From the NCBI GenBank assembly GCA_964196195.1, contig CAXMSE010000079.1, positions 1 to 64,000 of the forward strand: DNA of 64,000 nt, given 5' to 3'. Shown here piece after piece: positions 17,354-26,292 of the stretch. Numbering within the stretch: the stretch's first letter is position 1; every line of letters begins with the position of its first letter. Below the pieces are notes generated by a model that made no database searches, was not told the DNA's origin, and saw only the letters and a list, made by a program, of their open reading frames with translations. The position numbers were made by a program, and so were the translations under genes. The stretch comes from OFTM10 sp964196195 (GTDB lineage Bacteria > Actinomycetota > Acidimicrobiia > Acidimicrobiales > Aldehydirespiratoraceae).

Positions 17354-18541
17354 CTACGACGCGTCGGCTGCCTCGACATCCTCGCGACGGATCCCCAGCA
17401 CGAACAGGATCGCGTCGAGGTAGGGCACGGAGAGAGCGGTGTCGGCTGCCGCCCCGACGATCGGTTTGGCGTTGAACGCGATGCCCAGCCCGGCGGTGTT
17501 GAGCATGTCGAGATCGTTGGCACCGTCGCCGACGGCCACTGTCTGCTCGAGTGGAATCCCGGCCTCTGCGGCGATCTCGACGAGTAGGGCAGCCTTGCGC
17601 TCCCGATCGAGGACCTTCCCCACGAGGTTGCCGGTGAAGGCTCCATCCACCTCCTCGAGCTCGTTGGCGTGAGCGACGTGGATCCCGAGGTCGTCTCGTA
17701 GCCGATCGGTGAACACCGTGAACCCACCCGACACGATCGCCACCACGTAGCCCAAGCGGCGCAGGGTACGGATGAACGTGCGGGCGCCGGGGGTGTAGCG
17801 CAGGTTGACCCAGGCCCGATCGACCGCAGCCGTCTCCAGCCCGGCGAGGAGTCGCACCCGCCGGCGCAGTGCGGTCTCGAAGTCGAGGGCCCCCTCCATG
17901 GCGGCTCGGGTGATGGCCCGAACGTCTTCGAGGCAGTCGGCTTCAGCGGCGAGGAGCTCGATCACCTCGTCCTGGATCAGGGTGGAATCGACGTCGAGCA
18001 CCACCAGGCGTTTGGCTCGGCGCCCGAGGCCCTCGCGCTGAATGGCCACGTCGAGGCCCGGATGCGAGGAGGCCGCTCCGAGCAGATTCGCCCTCAACTT
18101 CTCTTCATCACCCTCGCGAACGAGCAGCTCGTAGCTCATCACCGGATAGCTCGACAGTCGAAAGATGCGGTCGATGTTGGCGCCGGCATCGGCGATGGCT
18201 CGGGTGGCGTCGGCCAGCTCCCTCGGATCGAGGTCGGGACCGAGCAGGGTGACGACATGGCCCATCGGGCGTGGAGTGGCCGTGCTCGACACGACATCAA
18301 AATCGACATCGAGATCCTCCTGCCAACCCCACAACAACACCTCCTTGAGGAGGTCGTGGCCGCGGGGAACTTCCACTGCCATACCAAGCGTTATGCGGTC
18401 GCGGATGACGATCTGCTCGATGTCGTGGACGTTGGCCTCGGCCGCCGACAAGACCTTCAACAGGCCGGCGGTTATACCGGGATGATCGCGCCCGGTAACG
18501 CGGACGAGAATCGTCTGCTGATCGTTACCGAGTGCGGCCAC
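17354..18541 (-). CDS. serB: Phosphoserine phosphatase with two ACT domains
   Basis: 395 residues. Residues about 10-80 and 95-165 are two ACT-type regulatory domains (TGRDHPGITAGLLKVLSAAE; VTLLGPDLDPRELADATRAI). The HAD phosphatase follows, with nucleophile D183 and acid/base D185 in VLDVDSTLIQDEVIELLA, then SGGFTVFTDRL and VGDGANDLDML. It catalyses the last step of serine synthesis. The length and ACT-ACT-HAD order match mycobacterial SerB2, whose ACT domains bind serine. Gap to Nudix is 19 nt, to xseA 6 nt. Confidence 0.95.
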   Translation of the reverse strand: MAALGNDQQTILVRVTGRDHPGITAGLLKVLSAAEANVHDIEQIVIRDRITLGMAVEVPRGHDLLKEVLLWGWQEDLDVDFDVVSSTATPRPMGHVVTLLGPDLDPRELADATRAIADAGANIDRIFRLSSYPVMSYELLVREGDEEKLRANLLGAASSHPGLDVAIQREGLGRRAKRLVVLDVDSTLIQDEVIELLAAEADCLEDVRAITRAAMEGALDFETALRRRVRLLAGLETAAVDRAWVNLRYTPGARTFIRTLRRLGYVVAIVSGGFTVFTDRLRDDLGIHVAHANELEEVDGAFTGNLVGKVLDRERKAALLVEIAAEAGIPLEQTVAVGDGANDLDMLNTAGLGIAFNAKPIVGAAADTALSVPYLDAILFVLGIRREDVEAADAS

Positions 18542-18560
18542 CGCTGCATCCTATGGCCCG

Positions 18561-19313
18561 CTACTTCCAGGCGAAGACCGGTTGTTCGTAGTGATCGACG
18601 CGGGCGGGCCGACCCTCGTAGGCGACGGTGCGAAATTGGTAGAGCACAGCCCCGGTGGGGGCATGGATCAGATCGCCGCCGAGGGGAACCTGGATCACGG
18701 GTCGATCGCTCTCGGGGATCTCCACGAACCGAGGGGAGTCGGGTCGGATCAGTTCGCGAATGGCAACTCGGTGAACCGACGCGACCTCCTCGGGGTTGGC
18801 GACAGGCGTAGCGCCGACACCCGCCCAGAAGACGAAAGGAGTGATGACGTAGCCCGACCGTGTGGGGTAGTCGTCGAGCTGGCCGAGCAGGGCGTCGGGA
18901 TCGAGCACGAGCCCGATCTCCTCCTCTATCTCACGCCTCGCCGCCTCCAGCGCGGATTCACCCTCGTCTATTCGCCCACCGGGTAAGGCCCACTGGCCGG
19001 GGTGGTCGGTGAGGTGAGAAACCCGGCGGGTGAGAAGAAAGGCCGCGCCTCCGGCGGTGCCTTCGATCGTGCCGGTGAACTCGTCCTCGTCTTTCAGGCC
19101 GGGGATGGTGCTGAGTACGCGCCGACGTTCGGTGGCATCCATCGTGCCCACGCGCTCGTCGTGACCATGGAGATCGGCATCGCTGTCGGTGACGATCACA
19201 CTGACCGCAGCCCGACGTCGCCCATCGGCGGGGTGTCTGCGCACCTCATGGGTCGCGAGGTGGCGGCGTAGCCGGTCGCGGAGAGCGAGGTCGTAGGCGA
19301 TGTCGGTGGTCAT
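18561..19313 (-). CDS. Nudix hydrolase, CoA-diphosphatase type
   Basis: 250 residues. The Nudix box GGRIDEGESALEAARREIEE with EIGL is complete. The preceding LLTRRVSHLTDHPGQWALPG is the extra motif found in coenzyme A diphosphatases (NudL/PCD1-like), so hydrolysis of CoA or acyl-CoA to 3',5'-ADP and phosphopantetheine is the best guess. ATG at 19313 (MTTDIAYDL) is preferred over one 12 codons upstream that would overlap the previous gene. Member of the reverse-strand run. Confidence 0.85.
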   Translation of the reverse strand: MTTDIAYDLALRDRLRRHLATHEVRRHPADGRRRAAVSVIVTDSDADLHGHDERVGTMDATERRRVLSTIPGLKDEDEFTGTIEGTAGGAAFLLTRRVSHLTDHPGQWALPGGRIDEGESALEAARREIEEEIGLVLDPDALLGQLDDYPTRSGYVITPFVFWAGVGATPVANPEEVASVHRVAIRELIRPDSPRFVEIPESDRPVIQVPLGGDLIHAPTGAVLYQFRTVAYEGRPARVDHYEQPVFAWK

Positions 19314-19330
19314 GGCGGCAGGCGCCGACT

Positions 19331-20341
19331 TTACAGCTCTGGCTCCCAATCAGCGAAGGTGTCGATCATCATCCGCACATCGGGGCCGAGGGGATACAGG
19401 ACCGGTTGGGTGCAGCCGCTCCGCACGTAGTGGGTGACCTGCTCGCGGCACTCGTCGGGGGTTCCTGCCGCGCAGATCATCTGCACGATCTCATCGGGCA
19501 CCAGCTTGGAGGCCGCCACCACCTCGCGGTGACTGGCCGGCCAGGTGAGTACCTCGCCCACCTTGTCGATCAACTCCTGGGGCACGCCGGAGGCCTTCAT
19601 GATGTGGGGCTGCTGACCGAGGTACTGGGTGACCAGCAGGCGGGCACCATCGATCGCGGCTTGGCGGTCGTGGTCGACCGAACACACGATCAGCTGGGGC
19701 CGCTCAAGATCATCGATCGAGCGGCCCGACTTGGCGGCGCCGTCGGCCAGAGCGTTCATCGCCCGTTCGTTGTAGTCGGGCGACACGAGATAGTTCAGCA
19801 CGACACCGTCGCCGAGTTCGCCGGTGAGTTCCATCATCTTCATGCCGGTGGCCCCGATATAGATCGGCACCTCCTTCACCCGGCGCTCCTGGTGCACGTA
19901 GTCGAGCTCCACGCCGTCGAGCTTCACGAACTCGCCGTCCATGGTGACGGTCTCGTTGTTGAGGAGGCCGCGCACGGCGGTGACGATCTCTCGCATCGCC
20001 TTCAGCGGTCTCACCCGGTTGACGCCCACCTTGGTGGCCAGGGGCTCCCACCAGGCACCGATGCCGAGGATGATCCGGCCCGGCGCGAGGTCGTCGAGAG
20101 TCGAGAATGTCGAGGCCAGCCGGGCAGGATTGCGGGTCCAGCAGTCGACCACCCCGCTGCCGATCTTCACCCGGTCGGTGGTGGCCGCGAAAGCGGCCAT
20201 CGGGATGATGGCATCGCGCACCAGGCGAGAATCGGCCTGCCAGATCGCGTCGAAACCCTTCGACTCGGCGTACTGGGCGTGCGCCATCGCCTCCTGGATG
20301 GTGTGTGCATCCTGGAGGTACATCGCAACGGATTGGCTCAT
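19331..20341 (-). CDS. LLM-class F420-dependent oxidoreductase
   Basis: 336 residues with the luciferase-like (beta/alpha)8 fold of F420-dependent methylene-H4MPT-reductase relatives: AMAHAQYAESKGFDAIWQAD, KIGSGVVDCWTRNPARLAST, PGRIILGIGAWWEPLA, and the C-terminal GTPDECREQVTHYVRSGCTQ. The cofactor is probably F420H2, less likely FMN. The ATG at 20341 (MSQSVAMYLQD) begins at the first beta strand; the longer frame upstream is non-coding shadow. It follows the SsnA-like gene by 46 nt and may belong to the catabolic island. Confidence 0.88.
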   Translation of the reverse strand: MSQSVAMYLQDAHTIQEAMAHAQYAESKGFDAIWQADSRLVRDAIIPMAAFAATTDRVKIGSGVVDCWTRNPARLASTFSTLDDLAPGRIILGIGAWWEPLATKVGVNRVRPLKAMREIVTAVRGLLNNETVTMDGEFVKLDGVELDYVHQERRVKEVPIYIGATGMKMMELTGELGDGVVLNYLVSPDYNERAMNALADGAAKSGRSIDDLERPQLIVCSVDHDRQAAIDGARLLVTQYLGQQPHIMKASGVPQELIDKVGEVLTWPASHREVVAASKLVPDEIVQMICAAGTPDECREQVTHYVRSGCTQPVLYPLGPDVRMMIDTFADWEPEL

Positions 20342-20387
20342 CTTGTTTCCTGTCGCCTGCGTGCGGCCGTTGGCCGCGCCGTGTGGC

Positions 20388-21422
20388 TCATGGTTCGAGC
20401 TCTTCGAGTCGTCGGAACATCTTCTGGGCGGCCTCGGAGGCCTTGATTCGGATCTCGTCGCCATCGACGAGGGTGGAGAGTCCATCCTCCCAGACGGTCT
20501 CACCATCGATCTGTACCTCGAGCGGCGAGGTGCCGGGCGTGAAAGCCAGCCACCACGGGTCGTCGGATTCGGCAGCCCACACCACACGGTCCTGGCGGGC
20601 CGCCGGCATGAGATCCCAACCGGTGGCGAGCCACGACCAGGCGAGGTCGGGAGTGGCGGTGACGTCGGTGGTTCGGCTCGAGACGTAAGCGAGACGGAAC
20701 TCCTCGAGCATGTCGGCGCCGATGCCGTCGGTGCCGAGCGCCACCGGGTTGTCGAAGCGGGCGGGGTCGCCGTAGCCGACCGAGTTGTTCATGTTGGAGC
20801 GGGGGTTGTGCACCAGGGTTCCTCGGAGGCCATGGTCGTCGGGCAGATGCACGCCGTGGATCAGCAGCCAGTCGTCGTCGCTGTAGGGGAGGAGACGTTC
20901 CCAGGTGTCGCCCTCACCCTCGGCGACGTGGACATGGATGCCCACCCCGTGGTTGCCGGCGATCTCGGCCGCGGCGGCCAAGGTGTCGTCTGAGCAGGTG
21001 AAGGCGGCGTGGAGGCCGACGTATCCCTCGCCGTCTCCATCACCCAGGTAGCGATCGTTTTCGGCGAGTCCTGCTGCGGCCCCCTCGGGGCCGTGGCGGT
21101 CGGTGACCCCGTAGGCGCACGACACTCGCACGCCCAGCTCGTCGCATGCATCGGCGATGACGGTGAGCGAACCCTCGATGGCGTTGGGTGACTCGTGGTG
21201 GTCGATGATTGCAGTGCAGCCCCGTTCGAGTGCTTCGAGCGCACCGAGCTTGGCGCACCACTCGATGGTCTCCAGATCCAGGGCCCGGTCGAGGCGCCAC
21301 CACACGAGTTCGAGGATGTCGAGGAAACTCTCGGGGGTGCGCGGCGGGGCCGGCATGCCTCGCGCGAGGGCCGAATAGAGGTGGTGGTGGGAGCAGACGA
21401 GGCCCGGGGTGGAGATGGTCAT
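20388..21422 (-). CDS. SsnA-like amidohydrolase, N-terminally short
   Basis: 344 residues of the metal-dependent amidohydrolase superfamily. It opens at the first metal motif (GLVCSHHHLYSALARGM) and continues with WWRLDRALDLETIEW, IHVHVAEGEGDTWE (metal His) and GTDGIGADMLEEFRLAY (catalytic Asp). This pattern is characteristic of SsnA, the aminohydrolase encoded beside selenium-dependent Mo hydroxylases. Family members have about 55-60 more residues at the N-terminus (half of the small beta domain); here the frame is limited by the upstream gene, only 4 nt away, while the C-terminal half of that domain is kept. It is either a genuine short form or has lost its 5' end. Likely deaminates or opens a heterocycle made by the adjacent hydroxylase. 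Confidence 0.75.
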   Translation of the reverse strand: MTISTPGLVCSHHHLYSALARGMPAPPRTPESFLDILELVWWRLDRALDLETIEWCAKLGALEALERGCTAIIDHHESPNAIEGSLTVIADACDELGVRVSCAYGVTDRHGPEGAAAGLAENDRYLGDGDGEGYVGLHAAFTCSDDTLAAAAEIAGNHGVGIHVHVAEGEGDTWERLLPYSDDDWLLIHGVHLPDDHGLRGTLVHNPRSNMNNSVGYGDPARFDNPVALGTDGIGADMLEEFRLAYVSSRTTDVTATPDLAWSWLATGWDLMPAARQDRVVWAAESDDPWWLAFTPGTSPLEVQIDGETVWEDGLSTLVDGDEIRIKASEAAQKMFRRLEELEP

Positions 21423-21426
21423 CGAA

Positions 21427-24015
21427 TCAGGTCCACGCGCTGGCCCGCTCACGGTTCTTCTCGGTCTTCATGGGTAGCTCGGTTCGCCACTCGCCATCGT
21501 GGGCGTGGAGGGCCGCGGCCACCGCGCCAGCGGTGGGTACCAGGCCGATCTCGCCGACACCCTTTATCCCGTAGGGCGAGTTGGGGTCGGCCTTTTCGAC
21601 AAGGATCACCTCGGTGGGCGGCATGTCTTTGGGTCTGATGATGTCGAGACTACGCAGGGTCTGGTTGAGCGGGCGTCCGTCGTCGTCGCACGGAAAGCCC
21701 TCGCTCAGTGCGTAGCCGAGGCCCATGTGGATCGCGCCCTCGATCTGGCCCTCGCAGAGGAGGGGATTCACTGCTCGGCCCACGTCGTGGGCGGCCACCA
21801 CCCCGGCGATCGATCCGGTGTCGGGGTCGAGGGTGACGAGTTGGGCTGCATAGCCGAACGTGGAATGGATCACCGGGTTTTCGAGCCCCTCGTTGATGGA
21901 GTTGGTCCAGTCGATCACGTAGGTGCCTTCGTATTCAACCCCTACCTCACAGCCCCCGGCCATCGCGTTTCGGCAGGCGTCGGCCACCGAGCCCGCGCCG
22001 AGAACCGTGCCTCGTGACCCGGTGGTCTGCCCGGTGCCGAATTCACGACTCGTGTCGACCACGACCCGAACGCGATCGGCGTCGATGCCCAGCTCCTCGA
22101 CGGCGACCTGGCGAGCCACGGTGTGAATTCCCTGCCCCATCTCGGTCCAGCAGTGGCGCACTTCGACAGTGTCGTCGGCGAGGAACTGAACGCTCGCCCG
22201 AGCCACCTCGATAGCACCGTTACCGAGGCCCGAGTTCTTTAGGCCGAGCCCCACCCCGACAGGATTGCCTGCGGCCGTCGCGGCGTCCCATGCGGGCTTC
22301 ACCGCGTCGAGACAGGCCCTCGCTCCGAGGGAGCCGTCGTCCATGATCTGACCCGGACCCCACACCACGCCCGGCTCGATCACATTGCGGCTGCGTATCT
22401 CCCAACCGGAAATGCCGACCTCGGCCGCGAGGCGGTCCATCATCCCCTCCATCGCGAACTGGGCCTGGTTGGCGCCAAAGCCGCGGAAGGCACCGCACAC
22501 CGAGTTGTTGGTGCGTACGGCGATGGCTTCGACGTCGATCGCCGCGGTGACGTAGGGGCCACTGGCATGACCAGCCGCGCGTTCCAACACCTTCATACCC
22601 ACTGATGCGTATGGGCCGGAGTCGCCGAGCATCTTTGCCCTCACCGCGGTGAGCTTGCCGTCGGTGTCGCATCCGACCTCATACTGCATCCGAATCGGAT
22701 GGCGCTTGGTGTGAACGAGGAACGATTCCTCACGGCTGAAGGTGGTCTTGACCGGTTGGCCGAGCAGCCACGCCGCCAGTGCGGTCTGGCCCTGGTTCGA
22801 CATGTCTTCCTTGCCGCCGAAGGCGCCCCCGTTGGAGACGAGCTCCACCTCCACCCGGGAGGTGTCGATGGCGAGCATGCGGGCGATGTCGTCGCGGTCG
22901 TCCCAGATCCCCTGGCCCCCCGAGTAGACGTAGAGCGAGGCCGTGGTGCCGTCGTCGGCGAGCGTGGGAACCGCAAGGGTCGACTCGGGTTCGAGGAAGG
23001 CGTGATCGATGCGCTGGGTCTGGAAGGTCTCTCGCATCACATGAGCGGAGGCTTCAAAGGCTGCCTCGACGTCGCCCCGAACGTAAGCCGAACGGCTGAG
23101 CATGTTGCCTTCGAGGCCCCACACGGCATTCTCATCAGAACCGAGAGTTTCGGCGGGGTCGGTCATCGGGGTGCGCACCTCGTAGCTGACCTCGACGAGA
23201 TCGGTGGCGGTGCGGGCCCTGGAGCGGGTGTCGGCGACGACCAGTGCGAGCACATCGCCGAGATAGGAGGTACGACCGCCGGTGGGAATGAAGAGGGGCC
23301 AGTCCTTGTAGATGATGCCGGACCTCAGCTCGCCGGGAACGTCGTTGCCGGTGAGCACGGCCACCACTCCCGGCGCGGCGAGCGCAGCGGAGGCGTCGAT
23401 CGACACGATGTCGGCGCGGGCGTGTTGGGTGAGCACAACGGCCCCGTGGAGACACCCCTCGGGCTGCATGTCGTCGATGAAGTCGCGTTCGCCGAGCGAG
23501 AGAGCTTGCGATTCGTACTTGACGCCCCGCGCTCCCAGCCCACCCGCATTGATAGCTACGGGTGTCTCGCCCTCGGCGAGCGCCTCGACCGCGTCGAGGA
23601 TTTTGACGTAGCCGGTGCAACGGCAGAGGTGGGCCCCGAGATGGCGGGAGGCGTCGTCTCGGGTGAGGGGCTTGTCGCGGCCGAGCAGGGCCACCGTGCG
23701 CATCACGATGCCGGGAGTGCAGAAGCCGCACTGGAGCGCTCCGTGAGCGGCGAAGGTGGTGGCGATCCGGTCGCGTTCCTCAGCGTTCACCCCCTCGAGG
23801 GTGGTGATCGCGGCTCCCTCGGCCTTCTCGAGCGAGGTCTGGCACGAGATGCGGGCCTTGCCGTCGATCAGCACGGTGCAGCAGCCGCACTGGCCGCTCG
23901 GAGAACAGCCGTCCTTCGGTGAGGTGATTCCGAGCTCGTCGCGTAGCGCAGCCAGCAGATTGTCGTGGTGGTCGCCAACGCTACGTGTCTCGCCGTTGAT
24001 CGTGAACTCAGCCAT
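21427..24015 (-). CDS. Xanthine dehydrogenase-family protein, 2Fe-2S/Mo fusion (selenium-dependent XDH type)
   Basis: 862 residues. The N-terminus has a plant-type 2Fe-2S centre (KDGCSPSGQCGCC, about residues 34-46) and a second 2Fe-2S domain (GALQCGFCTPGIVM; HLCRCTGYVKI). From about residue 180 onward lies the Mo-cofactor domain: GGAFGGKEDMS, VCGAFRGFGANQAQFAMEGM, EMGQGIHTVARQVA and IKGVGEIGLVP (catalytic Glu). There is no FAD domain. This domain order and the RSRNVIEPGVVWGPGQ segment match the family named selenium-dependent xanthine dehydrogenase, usually found with SsnA, as here. Selenium would be a labile Mo ligand, not selenocysteine. Neither yqeB/yqeC-like maturation genes nor selD are in the window. 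Overlaps the upstream N-carbamoylase by 8 nt. Confidence 0.88.
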   Translation of the reverse strand: MAEFTINGETRSVGDHHDNLLAALRDELGITSPKDGCSPSGQCGCCTVLIDGKARISCQTSLEKAEGAAITTLEGVNAEERDRIATTFAAHGALQCGFCTPGIVMRTVALLGRDKPLTRDDASRHLGAHLCRCTGYVKILDAVEALAEGETPVAINAGGLGARGVKYESQALSLGERDFIDDMQPEGCLHGAVVLTQHARADIVSIDASAALAAPGVVAVLTGNDVPGELRSGIIYKDWPLFIPTGGRTSYLGDVLALVVADTRSRARTATDLVEVSYEVRTPMTDPAETLGSDENAVWGLEGNMLSRSAYVRGDVEAAFEASAHVMRETFQTQRIDHAFLEPESTLAVPTLADDGTTASLYVYSGGQGIWDDRDDIARMLAIDTSRVEVELVSNGGAFGGKEDMSNQGQTALAAWLLGQPVKTTFSREESFLVHTKRHPIRMQYEVGCDTDGKLTAVRAKMLGDSGPYASVGMKVLERAAGHASGPYVTAAIDVEAIAVRTNNSVCGAFRGFGANQAQFAMEGMMDRLAAEVGISGWEIRSRNVIEPGVVWGPGQIMDDGSLGARACLDAVKPAWDAATAAGNPVGVGLGLKNSGLGNGAIEVARASVQFLADDTVEVRHCWTEMGQGIHTVARQVAVEELGIDADRVRVVVDTSREFGTGQTTGSRGTVLGAGSVADACRNAMAGGCEVGVEYEGTYVIDWTNSINEGLENPVIHSTFGYAAQLVTLDPDTGSIAGVVAAHDVGRAVNPLLCEGQIEGAIHMGLGYALSEGFPCDDDGRPLNQTLRSLDIIRPKDMPPTEVILVEKADPNSPYGIKGVGEIGLVPTAGAVAAALHAHDGEWRTELPMKTEKNRERASAWT

Positions 24016-25015
24016 CGTGTTGCCCCTTGCCCGTCGCGGGCGGCGGAATCGGACCCTTCTGGGTTACGTGGGTTCCGTAGACCTCGGGTCGACGGTAACG
24101 CTCGAACTGGAAGAGGGTCTGGGTGAATTTGGCGCATATGGCCAGATCGATGTCGGCCGTGGCGATCTCGTCGCCGTTGGTCACGCACTCGGCGAGTATC
24201 TCGCCGGTGGGAGAGATGATGCAGCTCTCGGCGAGTGAGTCGACGCCCTCCTCGAGGCCACCCTTCGCGACGCCCACCACATAGCAGCCGTTTTGATAGG
24301 CACCTGCCTGCATGACGAGATGGTTGTGGAACCCTTGAAGCCGGTTCTGGCTCGGGTCGGGTGCGTAGTGGAGGGGAGTGTTGTAGCCGATCAGGATTAG
24401 CTCCGCACCGGCGAGAGCGAGGGAACGGTAGGTCTCGGGCCAGCGTCGATCGTTGCAGGTGGCCATGCCCACCACACCGTTGAAGGCTCTCCAGGTGTCG
24501 AAGGAATCGCCGAGTTCGAAGTAGCGGCGCTCGAGATGTTGGAACTCGCGCCACGGCTCGTACTCCCGATGGCCGGGGAGATGGACCTTGCGGTACTTGC
24601 CGACTGTCGAGCCCTTCCTATCGACGAGGATCTGGGTGTTGTAGCGGTGGCCGTCGGGGGTCATCTCGGCATACCCCAGAGAAAACCCCACGCCAAGTTC
24701 CTTGGCCCGGTCGAAGAGACGCGAAGTGTCGGGCCCGGGCATCTCGGTCTCATAGAAGCTGTCGAGGTCGAGGTCGGGCTCGTTCTCCACATACCAGCGA
24801 GGGAAGAAGGTGGTGAGCGCTAGTTCGGGGTAGACGATGAGTTCGGCGCCGTCGGCCGCGGCCTCCTCCAGAAGAGCAACGAGTCGGGCGACGACATTCG
24901 TGCGGGGCTCGTGGCGGGCGATCGGTCCCAGCTGGCCCGCTGCCACCTTCAGGGTGCGGCTCGGAGGGGCCTCGTGGGAGCCGAGGGCAGGAGCGTCGTG
25001 ATCGAGATCGGTCAC
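24008..25015 (-). CDS. Carbon-nitrogen hydrolase, N-carbamoyl-D-amino-acid hydrolase type
   Basis: 335 residues of the nitrilase superfamily. The catalytic triad is visible: Glu in YPELALTTFFPRW, Lys in YRKVHLPG, Cys in GMATCNDRRWPETYRSLAL. The CNDRRWPETYR segment, ILIGYNTPLHY, MQAGAYQNGCYVVGVAK and the end FERYRRPEVYG are hallmarks of N-carbamoyl-D-amino acid hydrolases, which release CO2 and NH3 from a carbamoyl-amine. The GTG start at 25015 overlaps the upstream amidohydrolase stop by 4 nt, and its own stop overlaps the XDH start by 8 nt, so the three are coupled. A beta-ureidopropionase-like role in ring degradation is also possible. Confidence 0.88.
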   Translation of the reverse strand: MTDLDHDAPALGSHEAPPSRTLKVAAGQLGPIARHEPRTNVVARLVALLEEAAADGAELIVYPELALTTFFPRWYVENEPDLDLDSFYETEMPGPDTSRLFDRAKELGVGFSLGYAEMTPDGHRYNTQILVDRKGSTVGKYRKVHLPGHREYEPWREFQHLERRYFELGDSFDTWRAFNGVVGMATCNDRRWPETYRSLALAGAELILIGYNTPLHYAPDPSQNRLQGFHNHLVMQAGAYQNGCYVVGVAKGGLEEGVDSLAESCIISPTGEILAECVTNGDEIATADIDLAICAKFTQTLFQFERYRRPEVYGTHVTQKGPIPPPATGKGQHDG

Positions 25016-26265
25016 GCCTCTTCCTCCGCCAGTCGGAGCATGGTTTGGAGCAACACGTTGGCGCCGGCCTCCAGGTCGGCGGCGGATGTGTGCTCCGCCG
25101 GGTTGTGCGATATGCCGCCGACACTCGGTACGAACACCATGGCGGTGGGGCAGACGCGGGCGAGCATCTGGGCGTCGTGGCCGGCCCCCGAGGGCATCTT
25201 CTTGGTGGAGAATCCCAATGAGGTGGCCGTGTCGGCCACGAGCGCGATCACTCTCTCGTCGAAGGCGACAGGATCGAAGCGGGCCAGCTCCCGTGTCTCC
25301 ACACTTACTCCCTCTGCTTCCGCTGCGATGCGCAGGAACTCGTCGACGCGCTTCTCCGCTTCGGTCAAAGCATCGTTGTCGGTGTTGCGGAGGTCGACGG
25401 TGAACGTGGCGGTGGCGGCCACGACGTTGACCAGGTTGGGGTGGAGCTCGATCCGGCCGACCGTGCCCACCTGAGCGCCGCCGAGCTCGAGGACGAGGTC
25501 GCGGACGAACGCGGCGGTGCGGAAGGCGACGACGCCGGGATCTCTGCGCAGTGCCATCGGTGTCGTGCCTGCATGGTTGGACTGGCCTGTGACCTGAACC
25601 TCGGTCCAGCTGATGCCCTGAACGCCGGTTACGGCACCGATGGTGGTGCCTTCGGCTTCGAGTACGGGCCCCTGCTCGACATGGAGCTCGACGTAGCTGT
25701 GAGGCGGAGAGGCCGGGAGAGGCCCAGTCCCCAGGTAGGCGATGCGGTTGAGTTCGGCGCCGAGGATGGTGCCATCGATGCCCTCGATGCGGTGGGCCTC
25801 CTTCACCGACATCCCGCCCACATAGACCAGGCTGCCCAACATGTCGGGAGCGAAGCGGGCTCCCTCTTCGTTGGTGAAGAACCCGACGGCAAGCGGTCGG
25901 CTGGGGGTGAGTCCGGAGGCTCGCACCGTTTCGATCACTTCGAGACCGGCCAGTACGCCGAGGTTTCCGTCGTAGCGACCACCGGTTTGCACCGTGTCGA
26001 TGTGGGAACCACACATCACCGGCGGCCGGTCGTCGAGGTCTGGCATCGTGCCCACCACATTGCCGATCCCGTCGATCGCTATCTCGAGATCCAGGTCGTG
26101 CATCCACGACACGACCAGGTCGCGGCCTGCCTTGTCGGCGTCGGTGAGAGCCAGCCGTGCGCAACCCTCGGTGCCTTCGATGGGGCTGACCGCCGCGAGC
26201 GCGGCGAGTTTTTCGGCCAGGCGATCGATGTCGATCCGAAGTTCTTGTGGGTTCACGTTTGTCAT
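25012..26265 (-). CDS. M20-family allantoate amidohydrolase / N-carbamoyl-L-amino-acid hydrolase
   Basis: 417 residues. Metal-binding and catalytic motifs of the AllC/HyuC group: MCGSHIDTVQTGGRYDGNLG (His and Asp), FTNEEGARFAPDMLG (Glu-Glu), YVELHVEQGPVLE (His, Glu) and SVGGISHNPAEHT (C-terminal His). A dimerisation domain lies about 210-320, with NHAGTTPMALRRDP. The enzyme removes a ureido/carbamoyl group from allantoate or N-carbamoyl amino acids. First gene of a coupled reverse-strand operon with the nitrilase-fold carbamoylase and XDH, transcribed divergently from the regulator only 30 nt away. Confidence 0.9.
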   Translation of the reverse strand: MTNVNPQELRIDIDRLAEKLAALAAVSPIEGTEGCARLALTDADKAGRDLVVSWMHDLDLEIAIDGIGNVVGTMPDLDDRPPVMCGSHIDTVQTGGRYDGNLGVLAGLEVIETVRASGLTPSRPLAVGFFTNEEGARFAPDMLGSLVYVGGMSVKEAHRIEGIDGTILGAELNRIAYLGTGPLPASPPHSYVELHVEQGPVLEAEGTTIGAVTGVQGISWTEVQVTGQSNHAGTTPMALRRDPGVVAFRTAAFVRDLVLELGGAQVGTVGRIELHPNLVNVVAATATFTVDLRNTDNDALTEAEKRVDEFLRIAAEAEGVSVETRELARFDPVAFDERVIALVADTATSLGFSTKKMPSGAGHDAQMLARVCPTAMVFVPSVGGISHNPAEHTSAADLEAGANVLLQTMLRLAEEEA

Positions 26266-26277
26266 CGTTGGTGGAAT

Positions 26278-26292
26278 TTAACAAACTGTCAA
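26278..26292. promoter_or_regulatory. Candidate operator in the divergent regulator/amidohydrolase promoter
   Basis: TTAACAAACTGTCAA is an imperfect palindrome with 6-bp arms TTAACA / TGTCAA around a 3-bp centre (5 of 6 arm positions symmetric). It sits in the middle of the 30-bp gap between two divergent start codons (26265 reverse, 26296 forward) and is an AT-rich island in GC-rich DNA. The spacing leaves almost no leader for either gene. Proposed as the site bound by the adjacent HTH regulator. Confidence 0.4.

Noticed and set aside
22699..23922. 407-codon forward frame inside the xanthine dehydrogenase
   Set aside because: Antisense shadow; the reverse strand has complete 2Fe-2S and Mo motifs.
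21427..24015. Selenocysteine in the selenium-dependent-XDH-type protein
   Set aside because: No in-frame TGA interrupts the gene, and selenium in this family is a labile cofactor ligand, not selenocysteine.
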